64,000 nt of DNA from Bacteroidota bacterium (GCA_018266555.1 JAFEAF010000009.1:1-64000); one strand, 5' to 3'; positions 8,943 to 20,379 are shown, numbered from the stretch's first letter. Notes: generated by a model from the sequence alone, not told the origin. A program made the numbers and translations.

Positions 8943-10085
8943 CTATCCTTTCAGCACTTCTCTTGAAATTACTAATTTTTGAATTTCACTTGTTCCCTCC
9001 CCGATGGTGCAGAGTTTTGCATCACGATAAAATTTCTCCACAGGAAAATCTTTGGTATAGCCATAGCCGCCAAAAATCTGAACGGCATCGGTAGCCACTT
9101 TTACCGCCACCTCGCTGGCATAATATTTTGCCATAGCAGAATATTTTGTTACGGGTTCGCTTCTTACTTTACTATCGCATGCCTGTAAGGTCAATAATTC
9201 CGCAGCTTGAATTTCTGTTGCCATATCGGCGAGTTTGAAAGAAATGCCCTGGAAGTTTGCAATCGGCTGATCAAACTGCTGGCGTTCTTTTGAATATTGC
9301 AATGCCGCTTCATAAGCTCCTTTTGCAATGCCAAGTGAAAGGGATGCAATGGAAATCCTTCCGCCATCAAGAACTTTTAATGCCTGCTTGAATCCATCTC
9401 CTGTATTTCCCAAACGATTTTCATCAGGAATTCGGCAGTTATCAAAAATCATTTCTGCCGTTTCGCTGGCCCTCATTCCCAATTTATTTTCTTTCTTGCC
9501 GCCGCTGAAACCTTTAGTGCCACGTTCTACAACAAAAGCAGTGGCAATATTTTTTGTTCTCGGCTCACCGGTGCGGCAAATGACAACGGCTACATCACCG
9601 CTCTTTCCATGAGTGATCCAATTTTTTGTTCCGTTGATTATCCAATTATTTCCGTCTTTTATTGCAGTACATTTCATATTGCCTGCATCGCTTCCGGTGT
9701 TTGGTTCAGTCAATCCCCAGGCGCCGATCCATTCTGCTGCAGCCAACTTTGGTAAATATTTTTTTTTCTGTTCCTCATTTCCAAAACTCATGATATGCCC
9801 GGTGCATAAAGAATTGTGCGCCGCTAAACTCAATCCTATTGATCCGCACACTTTCGCTATTTCTTCAATGATGGTTTTGTATTCAAAATAACTTAAACCT
9901 GCACCGCCGTATTCTTCAGGTACCAGCACACCCATCAGCCCGAGCTTTCCCATTTCTTTAAAAACATGGACAGGAAATTCCTGGCGTTCATCCCAATCCA
10001 TCAAATGAGGCTTGATTTGTTGTTGTGCAAAATCACGGGCGGTTTGTGCCACTTGCCGGGTCAGTTCTGAAATCTGAAAATTCAT
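8943..10085 (-). CDS. Acyl-CoA dehydrogenase
   Basis: 380 residues, the normal length for short/medium-chain acyl-CoA dehydrogenases. These are FAD enzymes that introduce a trans-2,3 double bond into acyl-CoA and pass electrons to electron-transfer flavoprotein. Visible signatures: GAWGLTEPNTGSD (flavin and substrate contact, near residue 125), GGRISIASLSLG, QIFGGYGYTKDFPVEKFYRD, and IGEGTSEIQKLVI, whose Glu is the expected catalytic base. Substrate chain length cannot be fixed from sequence; a butyryl- or branched-chain-type enzyme is likely. Monocistronic as seen: a hairpin terminator of the preceding gene separates it from the metallo-hydrolase upstream. Confidence 0.95.
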   Translation of the reverse strand: MNFQISELTRQVAQTARDFAQQQIKPHLMDWDERQEFPVHVFKEMGKLGLMGVLVPEEYGGAGLSYFEYKTIIEEIAKVCGSIGLSLAAHNSLCTGHIMSFGNEEQKKKYLPKLAAAEWIGAWGLTEPNTGSDAGNMKCTAIKDGNNWIINGTKNWITHGKSGDVAVVICRTGEPRTKNIATAFVVERGTKGFSGGKKENKLGMRASETAEMIFDNCRIPDENRLGNTGDGFKQALKVLDGGRISIASLSLGIAKGAYEAALQYSKERQQFDQPIANFQGISFKLADMATEIQAAELLTLQACDSKVRSEPVTKYSAMAKYYASEVAVKVATDAVQIFGGYGYTKDFPVEKFYRDAKLCTIGEGTSEIQKLVISREVLKG

Positions 10086-10119
10086 AATGAGATCATCATT
10101 GATTATCGTTTATAAAACA

Positions 10120-10148
10120 GTGCCATCCGGATAGTTACCGAATGGCAC
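10120..10148 (-). terminator. Rho-independent terminator behind the PhnP-like gene
   Basis: 11-bp stem with one mismatch that becomes a G-U pair in RNA (plus-strand arms GTGCCATCCGG and CCGAATGGCAC, 7-base loop). On the minus strand it is followed by the T-rich tract TGTTTTATA. It lies between the metallo-hydrolase gene and the acyl-CoA dehydrogenase gene. Confidence 0.65.
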
Positions 10149-10236
10149 CTGTCACCTTGCAGATCATATAGCAGGCAACTATCAAAACAACCGTTAAAGG
10201 CAGTGCAAGATAAGGAAATTTCAACGAAACTAACAT
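10135..10236 (-). CDS. Possible 33-residue single-span membrane peptide
   Basis: A short frame with ATG at 10236 and TAA at 10137-10135. It encodes 33 residues dominated by one hydrophobic segment (LPLTVVLIVACYMI) with Lys/Arg at the C-terminal end, which would suit a small inner-membrane peptide. It lies just behind the PhnP-like gene and its stop falls inside the terminator hairpin. No family is recognised, and chance is a real alternative at this length. Confidence 0.3.
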   Translation of the reverse strand: MLVSLKFPYLALPLTVVLIVACYMICKVTGAIR

Positions 10237-10256
10237 CTGTTAGCCTACTATTTTTT

Positions 10257-11033
10257 TTATACCTCTATCACCAACCGGTCATAAGACAGGTGAATATTAT
10301 CCGGCAGTTCAGCTTCCACTTCGGCATGTTTGCCTAATTGATGAGAGATATGTGTGAAGTATGTTTTTTCAGCTTTCAATTCCCGTGATAATTCTATAGC
10401 CTGGCTCAGGTTGAAATGAGAAATATGTACTGTTTTACGAAGGGCATTTAACACCAACACTTCGCTGTTCATTATTTTTTCTTTTTCATTGTCATCAATG
10501 CGGTTGGCATCGGTAATATAAGTGAACTTCCCAAAACGAAAACCCATGACCGGCATCTTCAAATGCCAAACCTGTATGGGCGTAACCGGTATATCACCAA
10601 CGATGAAGGGCTCCAGGGTGATTGTATTCATATTGATCTCCGGTATGCCGGGATACTTTGTGTCTGAAAATGCATAATAAAAATCTCTTCGTACCGCTTC
10701 TTCTGTCAGTGAATCGGCATAAACGTCCATTGGTTTTTTACTGAAAAAATTAAAAGCTCTTATATCATCCAGTCCGGCTAAATGATCTTTATGCGGATGA
10801 GTAAACAATACGGCATCTAAATGCCGGATATCTTCACGCAACATCTGGTAACGAAAATCGGGGCCGGTGTCCACTATAATAGTTGTTTTAGCAGACTGTA
10901 CCAGAATACTGGACCGAAGCCTCTTGTCTTTTTTATCTGTGGAAGTACAAACCTCGCATTTGCATCCAATCATCGGCACACCGCTGCTGGTGCCGGTGCC
11001 GAGGAAAGTTATTTTCAGGCGGGGATAAGTCAC
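10257..11033 (-). CDS. PhnP-like metallo-beta-lactamase-fold phosphodiesterase
   Basis: 258 residues. The metal motif HxHxDH is at 79-84 (THPHKDH), preceded by a TIIVDTGPDFRYQ strand as in the PhnP branch, where members hydrolyse cyclic phosphodiesters such as phosphoribosyl 1,2-cyclic phosphate. Three cysteines (24, 26 and 29; CKCEVC) match the structural zinc site of PhnP. A later conserved His (FTHISHQLG) and TDANRID complete the dinuclear site. No phn genes are nearby, so the substrate is not implied by context; general nucleotide or tRNA-related phosphodiesterase activity is equally possible. Confidence 0.8.
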   Translation of the reverse strand: MTYPRLKITFLGTGTSSGVPMIGCKCEVCTSTDKKDKRLRSSILVQSAKTTIIVDTGPDFRYQMLREDIRHLDAVLFTHPHKDHLAGLDDIRAFNFFSKKPMDVYADSLTEEAVRRDFYYAFSDTKYPGIPEINMNTITLEPFIVGDIPVTPIQVWHLKMPVMGFRFGKFTYITDANRIDDNEKEKIMNSEVLVLNALRKTVHISHFNLSQAIELSRELKAEKTYFTHISHQLGKHAEVEAELPDNIHLSYDRLVIEV

Positions 11034-11292
11034 CCCGCAAATGTAAAGCGCATCATGTAGAATGAAAAATGAAAAACGTTTGCTCTGCGTATGATTATCT
11101 TATCGGTCCAGGCAAATCAATATAAAGAGGTATCAAAAATTTTTAAACCGGTATTGTTGCAGAAGTAATCTCTTTGAATAGCCTTCCGGTTATTTTGCCG
11201 GGCATTACCGGGTTGAAAAGAAGAAATATTATTTTATCCGGAATAAATCTTGGGTTTCTATAGCAATCCATCGTTCAGCAGGAGTTACATAG

Positions 11293-11577
11293 TTATTGAT
11301 CTCCGTTCGTTTCAGCTTCCAGCCTGGAGATGATATCCATATAGAGCCTTTTAGATTCATCTGTGAGTAATTCGGTATTTACTTCCAGTTGCGGCACCAG
11401 ATCTATCAGCGTATTGATCCGCCCTTCCATTTGAAGAAATTTATTCAGCACCACTACTTTTTTATTTTCGAGTATGCAATAGCCGCTTTGAAAAGTGCCC
11501 CGCTCATAGCGAAGGATATACCCGGTTTCTTCTACCAGTTCATTTAATTTATCAAGAGTGGATTGTGTGTATTTCAT
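11293..11577 (-). CDS. Small conserved protein of unknown function
   Basis: 94 residues from the preferred ATG at 11577; an ATG five codons upstream is also in frame. It is soluble, with no signal peptide or Cys. The pattern TLDKLNELVEETGYILRYE, GTFQSGYCILENKKVVVLNKF and a helical tail resembles a small protein I have seen widely in Bacteroidota, with no assigned function. It lies between porX (about 120 bp downstream) and the PhnP-like gene, all on one strand. Its start is directly preceded by a heptamer array. Confidence 0.75.
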   Translation of the reverse strand: MKYTQSTLDKLNELVEETGYILRYERGTFQSGYCILENKKVVVLNKFLQMEGRINTLIDLVPQLEVNTELLTDESKRLYMDIISRLEAETNGDQ

Positions 11578-11581
11578 GTAA

Positions 11582-11609
11582 TGAATAGTCAATGGTCAAC
11601 AGTGAATGA
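11582..11609. repeat. Degenerate heptanucleotide array
   Basis: Four in-phase units beginning TGAATAG, TCAATGG, directly upstream of the minus-strand small conserved gene and overlapping its alternative start. Confidence 0.6.
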
Positions 11610-11680
11610 TAATGCTCTTGCAAATTTAGTTCTATTGAAAAAGAAAATAAGCTGATTGAAATATTATTATCCACAATATC

Positions 11681-11701
11681 ATTATTCACCATTCACTGCT
11701 C
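11681..11701. repeat. Degenerate heptanucleotide array at the porX stop codon
   Basis: Three in-phase units of the ATTCACC family (for example ACCATTC, ACTGCTC) that run into the last codon of porX on the minus strand. Confidence 0.5.
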
Positions 11702-13256
11702 ACTTGCTCACCATCTTGATCACCGGCACAATCATTTCTTCCAGGCTCACGCCGCCATGCTGAAAAGTATTGCGGTAATAATTAGCATAATGATTATAAT
11801 TATTTGGATAGCAGAGATAGCCGTCCTCTTTTGCAAAAATAAATGATGAGTTCACCGTAGGCACCGGCAACCCTGCCAATCTCGGGTCACGAAATGCAAG
11901 TACTTCTTTAGGTTCATAATTGAGATTGCGGCCATGTTTGTACCGGAGATTAGAAGTGGTTTGTTTATCTCCTACCACTTTATACGGGCTTTTCACCCGC
12001 ACACTTCCATGATCAGTGGCCAGCACCAGTTTGATATTTTTATCTGCTATTTTTTTCAATGCCTGGTGCAGGGGCGAATGTTCAAACCAGGAAGTAGTGA
12101 TACTGCGGTAACTCATTTCATCTCCGGCTAATTCTTTCAACACTTCCATTTCCGTTCGGGCATGGCTGAGCATATCCACAAAATTATATACGATCACATT
12201 CAAATCATTATTCAAAAGGTTATGAATGTTATTTACCAGGTCCAGCCCAGCCTGGTTGTTTAAAACTTTTGTATAAGAAGTTTTCAGGTTCTCTTTTCCC
12301 AAACGCTTTAACTGTGCTTTGAAAAAACCTTCCTCATGCAAATTTTTTCCGCCTTCTTCATCATCGTTTTTCCATTCTGCCGGAAAGTTTTTTTCAATAT
12401 CAACCGGAAGCATCCCCGCAAAAATGGCATTACGGGCATATTGCGTAGCGGTAGGAAGAATGCTGTAAAATGTCTCTTCTTCCTGTATGCGGAAGCTTTC
12501 CGCAAAAATCGGCTGGATGGCTTTCCATTGATCGAAACGAAGGTTATCAATTAATACAAAAAACAATGGCATTCCTTTTTCTACATGGGGCAGCACTTTA
12601 AAACGAAACATACTATGACTCATCACCGGCCCATCGGTACTTTTAGGACTCACCCATGATGCATAATTTTTGGAAACGAATTTGAAAAATTCGGTGTTCG
12701 CTTCTCCTTTCTGGCTTTGCAATACTTCCTGCATTTCGGGGCTGTCGGTCTTTTGCATCTCCAATTCCCAATACACAAGCTTTTTATAAATATCCATCCA
12801 TTCGTTATAATCAGGATTGCTGTTTAATGCTGTAAAAAGATTGCGAAACTGTTGCTGATAAGCGGTCGTTGTTTTTTCCGAAACCAGTCTTTTATTATCA
12901 ATGATCTTTTTTAAGCTCAGTAAGACCTGGTTGGGGTTTACCGGCTTGATCAGGTAATCGCTGATCTGTGAGCCGATGGCTTCGTCCATCAGATTTTCTG
13001 TTTCATTTTTTGTGATCAGCACTACCGGCAATGATTGATTTGTTTCTTTAATCTTAGCCAGGGTTTCCAGGCCGGTGATGCCGGGCATCGTTTCATCAAG
13101 CAATACCACATCCACCGGGTTTACTTTTACAAAATCAATGGCATCAAATCCATTGGTGAATGTATGCACTTCATAGCCTTTGCTTTCAAGAAATAATTTT
13201 TGTGATTGCAGGCTTTCTATTTCATCGTCCACCCAAAGAATTTTTGCAACAGCCAT
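11700..13256 (-). CDS. porX: PorX, response regulator of the type IX secretion system (receiver + PglZ)
   Basis: 518 residues. The N-terminal receiver domain (1-125) has the acidic pair D10/D11 (WVDDE), phosphoacceptor D54 (VVLLDETMPG), a VVLITK switch strand and K in YLIKP. A helical linker follows, then a C-terminal alkaline-phosphatase-like PglZ domain (about 215-515) with metal-ligand motifs VLIDNLRFDQW and LATDHGS. This architecture defines PorX, which with the sensor PorY controls type IX secretion genes and gliding in Bacteroidota; its PglZ domain is a zinc phosphodiesterase. Two genes in the window encode proteins with T9SS sorting domains, so the system is clearly used. Divergent from the HD-domain gene across a 110-bp spacer. 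Confidence 0.95.
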   Translation of the reverse strand: MAVAKILWVDDEIESLQSQKLFLESKGYEVHTFTNGFDAIDFVKVNPVDVVLLDETMPGITGLETLAKIKETNQSLPVVLITKNETENLMDEAIGSQISDYLIKPVNPNQVLLSLKKIIDNKRLVSEKTTTAYQQQFRNLFTALNSNPDYNEWMDIYKKLVYWELEMQKTDSPEMQEVLQSQKGEANTEFFKFVSKNYASWVSPKSTDGPVMSHSMFRFKVLPHVEKGMPLFFVLIDNLRFDQWKAIQPIFAESFRIQEEETFYSILPTATQYARNAIFAGMLPVDIEKNFPAEWKNDDEEGGKNLHEEGFFKAQLKRLGKENLKTSYTKVLNNQAGLDLVNNIHNLLNNDLNVIVYNFVDMLSHARTEMEVLKELAGDEMSYRSITTSWFEHSPLHQALKKIADKNIKLVLATDHGSVRVKSPYKVVGDKQTTSNLRYKHGRNLNYEPKEVLAFRDPRLAGLPVPTVNSSFIFAKEDGYLCYPNNYNHYANYYRNTFQHGGVSLEEMIVPVIKMVSK

Positions 13257-13317
13257 TTGATTTGTAATTTAAAGAGTTCAACTGCGTTCAAATTTAGCTT
13301 ATTAAGCGCAGCTATTG

Positions 13318-13325
13318 TAGATTTG
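13318..13325 (+). promoter_or_regulatory. Candidate -7 box for the HD-phosphohydrolase gene
   Basis: TAGATTTG matches the Bacteroidota -7 consensus TAnnTTTG, 41 bases upstream of the start codon. No good -33 TTTG is seen at the expected distance. Confidence 0.35.
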
Positions 13326-13366
13326 CCTTCTATCCACCACAGGGGTTTAACAAAAAATCAACAGCA

Positions 13367-14590
13367 ATGCTGCCTGCCCGAAAGATCATCAACGATCCCG
13401 TATATGGTTTTATTACTATTAATCATCCGCTGATCCTTCAGATCATTTCGCACCCGGTATATCAGCGGCTGCGCAATATCCACCAGATGGCATTTGCCCA
13501 TTTAGTGTATCCCGGCGCCGTTCATTCCCGTTTGCATCATTCGCTTGGCGCCTATCATCTTATGTGCAATGCATTATCAGAATTAAAAAGCAAAGGCACT
13601 GAAATATCTGCAGAGGAAGAATTAGGGGCCAAAATTGCCATCCTGCTTCATGACATCGGCCATGGGCCTTTCTCCCATGCGCTGGAAAACGAACTCATCA
13701 AAGGCACACCCCATGAAGCCATTTCAATTCTTATCATGAAAGTGCTGGATGAAGAATTCAACGGTCAATTGCAAACCGCCATAGATATTTTTACGAATAA
13801 CCATCCTAAAAAATTTTTACACCAGCTCATCTCCGGCCAGTTGGATGTAGATCGAATGGATTACCTGATACGGGACAGTTTTTTTACCGGCGTAGCGGAA
13901 GGGGTAATCAGTTATGACCGTATTATAAAAATGCTGGTGGTGCATGAGGGTAACCTGATGGTGGAGGAAAAAGGGATTTACTCCATTGAAAAATTTTTAG
14001 TGTCCCGCCGGCTGATGTACTGGCAGGTATATTTGCATAAAACTGTATTGAGTGCGGAAATGATGCTGGTAAAAATTATTCGCAGAGCCAAAGAACTTAT
14101 TTCAAAAAACATAAATGTCCTGGCCGCTTCCGACGCCTTGAATTTCTTTTTACAAAACCAGGAAAACAATACAACTATAGAAGAGCATCTTGATATTTTC
14201 TGCCGGCTGGATGACCATGATATAATGACCACAATTAAAAACTGGAGCTATTCGCCCGGTATTGATAAAATTTTAACCGCTCTTTGCCGTTTTTTAGTGG
14301 ACAGGAAATTACTTAGGGTAAAATTACAAACTGAGGCATTCGATTTGTCCCTGGTGGAGGAGAAGAAAAAAGAGGCGGCTGAAAAATTACATATTTCTAA
14401 GGAAGAAACCCGGTATTTTGTTTTTACCGGCGAGGCCAGCAACACCACATACGACCCCCGTGATGAACGTATCAATATTTTATTTAAAGACGGGACCGTA
14501 AAAGATATTTCGCAGGTGGACAATGCTCTCATTCAACACAATCTGAGCAGCACTATAAAAAAACATTATTTTTGTTACCTGAGAGATTGA
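13367..14590 (+). CDS. HD-domain phosphohydrolase (SAMHD1/dGTPase-like)
   Basis: 407 residues. The HD signature is present: an upstream His cluster (VHSRLHHSLGAYHL, residues 52-65), H95-D96 in LLHDIGHGPFSH, and a downstream Asp in QLDVDRMDYLIRDS, which completes the metal site. The order R-x-L-x-N (QRLRNI) before the HD matches the dNTP triphosphohydrolase-like branch (SAMHD1/YdhJ). Such enzymes hydrolyse dNTPs or related nucleotides, but the substrate of this bacterial branch is uncertain. It lies at the head of the lipid A block, 70 bp before lpxD, an order I have often seen in Bacteroidota. Confidence 0.88.
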   Translation: MLPARKIINDPVYGFITINHPLILQIISHPVYQRLRNIHQMAFAHLVYPGAVHSRLHHSLGAYHLMCNALSELKSKGTEISAEEELGAKIAILLHDIGHGPFSHALENELIKGTPHEAISILIMKVLDEEFNGQLQTAIDIFTNNHPKKFLHQLISGQLDVDRMDYLIRDSFFTGVAEGVISYDRIIKMLVVHEGNLMVEEKGIYSIEKFLVSRRLMYWQVYLHKTVLSAEMMLVKIIRRAKELISKNINVLAASDALNFFLQNQENNTTIEEHLDIFCRLDDHDIMTTIKNWSYSPGIDKILTALCRFLVDRKLLRVKLQTEAFDLSLVEEKKKEAAEKLHISKEETRYFVFTGEASNTTYDPRDERINILFKDGTVKDISQVDNALIQHNLSSTIKKHYFCYLRD

Positions 14591-14623
14591 GGTCAGAAGC
14601 CTGTAAACAGAAATAACAACAAC

Positions 14624-14658
14624 CAGGCATCCGACATCAGGAATCCGACATCAGATAT
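14624..14658. repeat. Degenerate heptanucleotide array abutting the lpxD start
   Basis: Five in-phase 7-base units alternating CAGGCAT-type and CCGACAT-type. CCGACAT occurs twice exactly. The array ends two bases before the lpxD ATG, so it forms the whole immediate upstream region where a ribosome would bind. Confidence 0.7.
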
Positions 14659-14660
14659 CT

Positions 14661-15707
14661 ATGACATTTACCGCATCTCAAATAGCCTTGCTTATCCATG
14701 GCAAAGTAGAAGGAGACAGTTCTGTTTCTGTGGGTTCATTCGGAAAAATTGAAGAAGCACAACCCGGCCAACTTGCTTTTTTGGCCAATCCCAAATATGA
14801 GGAACACCTTTATAGTACCAATGCCTCTGTCATTATTATCAATGACAATCTTGAATTAAAACAAAGTATCGGGGCCACCCTTATCCGGGTGCCGGATGCG
14901 TACACAGCATTTGCTGCCCTGCTTACAAAATACCAGGAAATAGTAACCCAACAATTATCCGGGATTCAACAACCGGTTTATATTTCCAAAACCGCATCGT
15001 ATGGGCAAAATGTTTTTATCGGTGCATTTGCCTATCTCGGTGAACATGTAAAGGTGGGAGACCATTCAAAAATTTTCCCGGGTGTTTACTTAGGTGATCA
15101 TGTTATCATCGGAAATAACAGCATCATTCACCCGGGAGTAAAAATTTATCATGATTGTGTTATCGGGAATAATGTTACAATTCATGCAGGCACGGTGATT
15201 GGAAGCGATGGTTTTGGTTTTGCCCCGCAAGCCGATGGCAGTTTTAAAAAGGTTCCCCAGATAGGTAACGTAGTTATAGAGGATCATGTGGAGATAGGCG
15301 CCAACGCATCTATTGACCGGGCCACCATTGGATCCACTATTATCAGGTCAGGAGCCAAGCTGGATAACCTGATCCAGATTGCACATAACGTAGAAGTAGG
15401 AAACAGCACGGTGATTGCAGCTCAGGCAGGCGTAAGTGGCAGTACCAAGATTGGAAAAAATGTAATGATCGGCGGGCAGGTTGGGATTGTGGGTCATTTG
15501 CAAATTGGAGATGGCGCTAAAATAAATGCTCAAAGCGGTGTGAGCAAATCTTTAGATCCCGGCAAAGTGGTTACAGGCTCCCCGGCGCATGATTATACTG
15601 CAGCGTTAAGAAGCCAGGCGATAGGTCGTAATCTTCCGGAACTGGAAAAAAGGGTGAAAGAACTGGAAGCACTGGTAATGCAGTTGATGAAAGAAAAAAT
15701 TTCATAA
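14661..15707 (+). CDS. lpxD: UDP-3-O-(3-hydroxyacyl)glucosamine N-acyltransferase
   Basis: 348 residues, the standard length. Third step of lipid A synthesis: transfers a 3-hydroxyacyl chain from acyl-carrier protein to the 2-amino group of UDP-3-O-acyl-glucosamine in the cytoplasm. The N-terminal uridine-binding domain (1-100; [12 protein letters not shown]) is followed by about ten hexapeptide repeats forming a left-handed beta-helix ([18 protein letters not shown]). The family signature GSDGFGFAP, catalytic-site IAHNVEVG and a C-terminal helix ([13 protein letters not shown]) are visible. Part of the lipid A block with lpxC/fabZ; one glycosyltransferase gene intervenes. Confidence 0.97.
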   Translation: MTFTASQIALLIHGKVEGDSSVSVGSFGKIEEAQPGQLAFLANPKYEEHLYSTNASVIIINDNLELKQSIGATLIRVPDAYTAFAALLTKYQEIVTQQLSGIQQPVYISKTASYGQNVFIGAFAYLGEHVKVGDHSKIFPGVYLGDHVIIGNNSIIHPGVKIYHDCVIGNNVTIHAGTVIGSDGFGFAPQADGSFKKVPQIGNVVIEDHVEIGANASIDRATIGSTIIRSGAKLDNLIQIAHNVEVGNSTVIAAQAGVSGSTKIGKNVMIGGQVGIVGHLQIGDGAKINAQSGVSKSLDPGKVVTGSPAHDYTAALRSQAIGRNLPELEKRVKELEALVMQLMKEKIS

Positions 15708-15735
15708 CAACGAATAATCTCTCTATAATTCCTTC

Positions 15736-16608
15736 ATGAAAATCAGCGGTTTTACTTTTGTACGTAATGCTGTAAAGTATGACTACCCGGTTGTAGAATC
15801 TATTTCTTCCATTTTACCGATTGTAGATGAATTTATAGTGAGTGTAGGAAACAGTGAAGACAATACACTACAGTTGATTGAATCCATTGCTTCACCTAAG
15901 ATAAAAATCATTCATTCCGTATGGGATGACAGTCTTCGTGAAGGTGGAAAAGTATTGGCTGTAGAAACCGATAAATCATTTGCACATATTTCCCCTGAAA
16001 GCGATTGGGCATTTTATCTGCAGGCGGATGAAGTGGTGCATGAAAAGTACCATACAATAATATTACAAGAAGCAAAAAAACATTTAGGCAATCAGGAAGT
16101 AGAAGGTCTTTTATTCAGGTACCTGCATTTTTATGGCACTTACAATTATATTGGGGATACCCGGAGATGGTATAACCGGGAAATAAGAATTATTCGCAAT
16201 GATAAAAACATTCATTCTTACAGGGATGCACAGGGATTTAGAAAAAATGGGGAAAAATTACAAGTAAAATTAATTAACGCTTTTATTTATCACTATGGTT
16301 GGGTAAAAAGCCCGCAGCAACAAAAACACAAAGTGGAAGATTTTCATATTTACTGGAGCCGTGATCAGCAGGCACAATTTAAAAAAGAGCAGCATGAAAT
16401 GTTTGATTATTTAAAGGACGCAGACATTTTGAAAAAATTTGAAGATACACACCCGGCTTGCATGCAAAAAAGAATTCAGGAAAAGAACTGGGATATTCCC
16501 TTTGATCTTTCCCGAAAAAAATTATCGTTTAAAGATTCTGTCTTATATAAAATAGAGAAAATGACCGGGAAGCGCCTTTTCGATTATAAAAATTACAGGA
16601 TCATCTGA
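15736..16608 (+). CDS. Family-2-type glycosyltransferase
   Basis: 290 residues, cytoplasmic, no membrane span. The N-terminus MKISGFTFVRNAVKYDYPVV, followed by VDEFIVSVGNSEDNT and a QADEVVHE segment in place of the usual DxD, marks a GT-A fold related to WaaE/KdtX-like lipopolysaccharide core transferases. YHYGWVKSP near residue 225 is typical of this Bacteroidota subgroup. Placement between lpxD and lpxC/fabZ, with 28- and about 44-bp gaps, suggests co-transcription and a role in lipopolysaccharide core or another envelope glycan. Donor and acceptor are not deducible. Confidence 0.85.
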   Translation: MKISGFTFVRNAVKYDYPVVESISSILPIVDEFIVSVGNSEDNTLQLIESIASPKIKIIHSVWDDSLREGGKVLAVETDKSFAHISPESDWAFYLQADEVVHEKYHTIILQEAKKHLGNQEVEGLLFRYLHFYGTYNYIGDTRRWYNREIRIIRNDKNIHSYRDAQGFRKNGEKLQVKLINAFIYHYGWVKSPQQQKHKVEDFHIYWSRDQQAQFKKEQHEMFDYLKDADILKKFEDTHPACMQKRIQEKNWDIPFDLSRKKLSFKDSVLYKIEKMTGKRLFDYKNYRII

Positions 16609-16652
16609 TTCTTACCGATTGGCTATATTTGCCAGTTAAAAATAGTGCAGGG

Positions 16653-18056
16653 ATGTCGCCAAATTTCAACCCGGATAAACAACATACGCTTAAATCAGAA
16701 GCATCCATTTCCGGAACAGGTTTACATACGGGTGTATTAGTAGATATGATATTAAAACCGGCTAACCCCGGCTTTGGATTTCAGTTTCGCAGAACCGATC
16801 TACCCGATCAACCCACCATCAAAGCCGATTGTGATTTGGTAACCGATACCAGCCGGGGTACCACCATCGGATTGAATGGTACAAAGGTTAATACTATCGA
16901 ACATATTTTGGCTGCATTGGTTGGAATGGGTATTGACAATTGCCTGATTGAATTGAACGGGCCTGAAGTTCCGATTATGGATGGCAGTTCAGAGCCCTTT
17001 GTTGAGTTGATAGAACAGGCAGGTGTAGTAGAACAGGAAGCCAGTAAAACATGGTACACGATCGAGGGGAATATCCAGTTTTTTGATGAAAAGAAAAGAG
17101 TGGAAATGACGGCCATTCCTTCATCCGATTATCAAATCACTACTTTGATTGATTTCAATTCGCCGGTACTTGGAACACAACATGCAGGATTGAAAACCAT
17201 TAAAGATTTTAAAAACGAAATTGCGCCTTGCCGCACATTTTGTTTCCTGCACGAGCTGGAAATGCTTCTGGAAAATAATCTTATCAAAGGAGGTGATGTA
17301 AACAATGCGATTGTGATTGTTGACAAACCTGTGGATGAAGCCGGGATGAGTAAGTTGAAAAAAATTTTCCGGAAAGATAAAATTGAAATAAAAAGTGAAG
17401 GATACCTGAATAATCTTGAGTTACGTTTTCCCAATGAAGCAGCCCGTCATAAATTATTGGATGTAGTAGGCGACATGGCATTAATCGGGTACCCGTTAAA
17501 AGCAAAAATCATTGCAAACCGCCCCGGGCATAGCAGCAATGTGGAGTTTGCAAAAAAAATAAAACAGTACATCAAAAAAAATAAATACAACAAAGATGTT
17601 CCTGTTTACGACCCCTCGCAACCGCCCGTTTATGATCAGCAATACATAGAAAAAAAATTACCGCATCGCTATCCTTTTTTATTGGTGGATAAAATCATCG
17701 AGCTGAGCGATACACAAATTGTCGGTATAAAAAATGTAACGTTTAACGAATGGTTTTTCCAGGGACATTTTCCCGGCAATCCCGTAATGCCCGGCGTATT
17801 GCAGATAGAAGCATTGGCACAAACCGGTGGAATCCTCGCCATCAACCTGAGCGGTGAAGGAAATTATGATACCTACTTTTTGAAAATTGATAATTGCAAG
17901 TTCAAACAAATGGTAAAACCCGGTGACACACTTCTTTTAAAAATGGAATTAGTGGCTCCCATCCGCAGGGGTATCTGTGAAATGAAAGGTACTGTGTATG
18001 TTGGAAACAAAGTATGTACTGAAGCAGACCTGGTAGCGCAGATCGTAAAAAGATAA
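16653..18056 (+). CDS. lpxC/fabZ: Bifunctional LpxC deacetylase / FabZ dehydratase fusion
   Basis: 467 residues from the ATG at 16653; an upstream TTG at 16629 is possible but less likely. The LpxC half (about 1-310) removes the acetyl group from UDP-3-O-acyl-GlcNAc, the committed step of lipid A synthesis. Its zinc site is visible: EHILAAL, RHKLLDVVGD (His and Asp) and GHSSN. The FabZ half (about 320-467) is a hot-dog dehydratase acting on 3-hydroxyacyl-ACP, with LPHRYPFLLVD (catalytic His) and GHFPGNPVMPGV...EALAQ (catalytic Glu). The fusion is characteristic of Bacteroidota and links lipid A and fatty-acid synthesis. lpxA, which commonly follows in this phylum, is not in the 200 bp before gyrB. 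Confidence 0.97.
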   Translation: MSPNFNPDKQHTLKSEASISGTGLHTGVLVDMILKPANPGFGFQFRRTDLPDQPTIKADCDLVTDTSRGTTIGLNGTKVNTIEHILAALVGMGIDNCLIELNGPEVPIMDGSSEPFVELIEQAGVVEQEASKTWYTIEGNIQFFDEKKRVEMTAIPSSDYQITTLIDFNSPVLGTQHAGLKTIKDFKNEIAPCRTFCFLHELEMLLENNLIKGGDVNNAIVIVDKPVDEAGMSKLKKIFRKDKIEIKSEGYLNNLELRFPNEAARHKLLDVVGDMALIGYPLKAKIIANRPGHSSNVEFAKKIKQYIKKNKYNKDVPVYDPSQPPVYDQQYIEKKLPHRYPFLLVDKIIELSDTQIVGIKNVTFNEWFFQGHFPGNPVMPGVLQIEALAQTGGILAINLSGEGNYDTYFLKIDNCKFKQMVKPGDTLLLKMELVAPIRRGICEMKGTVYVGNKVCTEADLVAQIVKR

Positions 18057-18204
18057 TTCCCGTTTTTTTGTTTTGTGAAATCATTTCTTCCAATGAAATT
18101 TTATGGGCAATTAAGGCTAAAAATCATTGCATTTTTACGGATTTCTTTTATCCACCCTTTTAACTAAAAACTGAAGAAAAAAGACTCTCTGAAATCAGGC
18201 TTAA

Positions 18205-20250
<2,046 letters not shown>

Positions 20251-20379
20251 TCTGTAATATATTAATATCTATCATTTTACCTATTCAAAAAAAGTTATTC
20301 TACCGGCTGTTAGAAAGTTTTGATTTCTATAACTTCTCAAATCTGTAATTTCACTTTTTGAATTAAAAACCATTATACT

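Noticed and set aside
11143-11271. 42-codon minus-strand frame in the spacer behind the PhnP-like gene
   Set aside because: Short, no hydrophobic or domain pattern, no initiation signal; chance is more likely.
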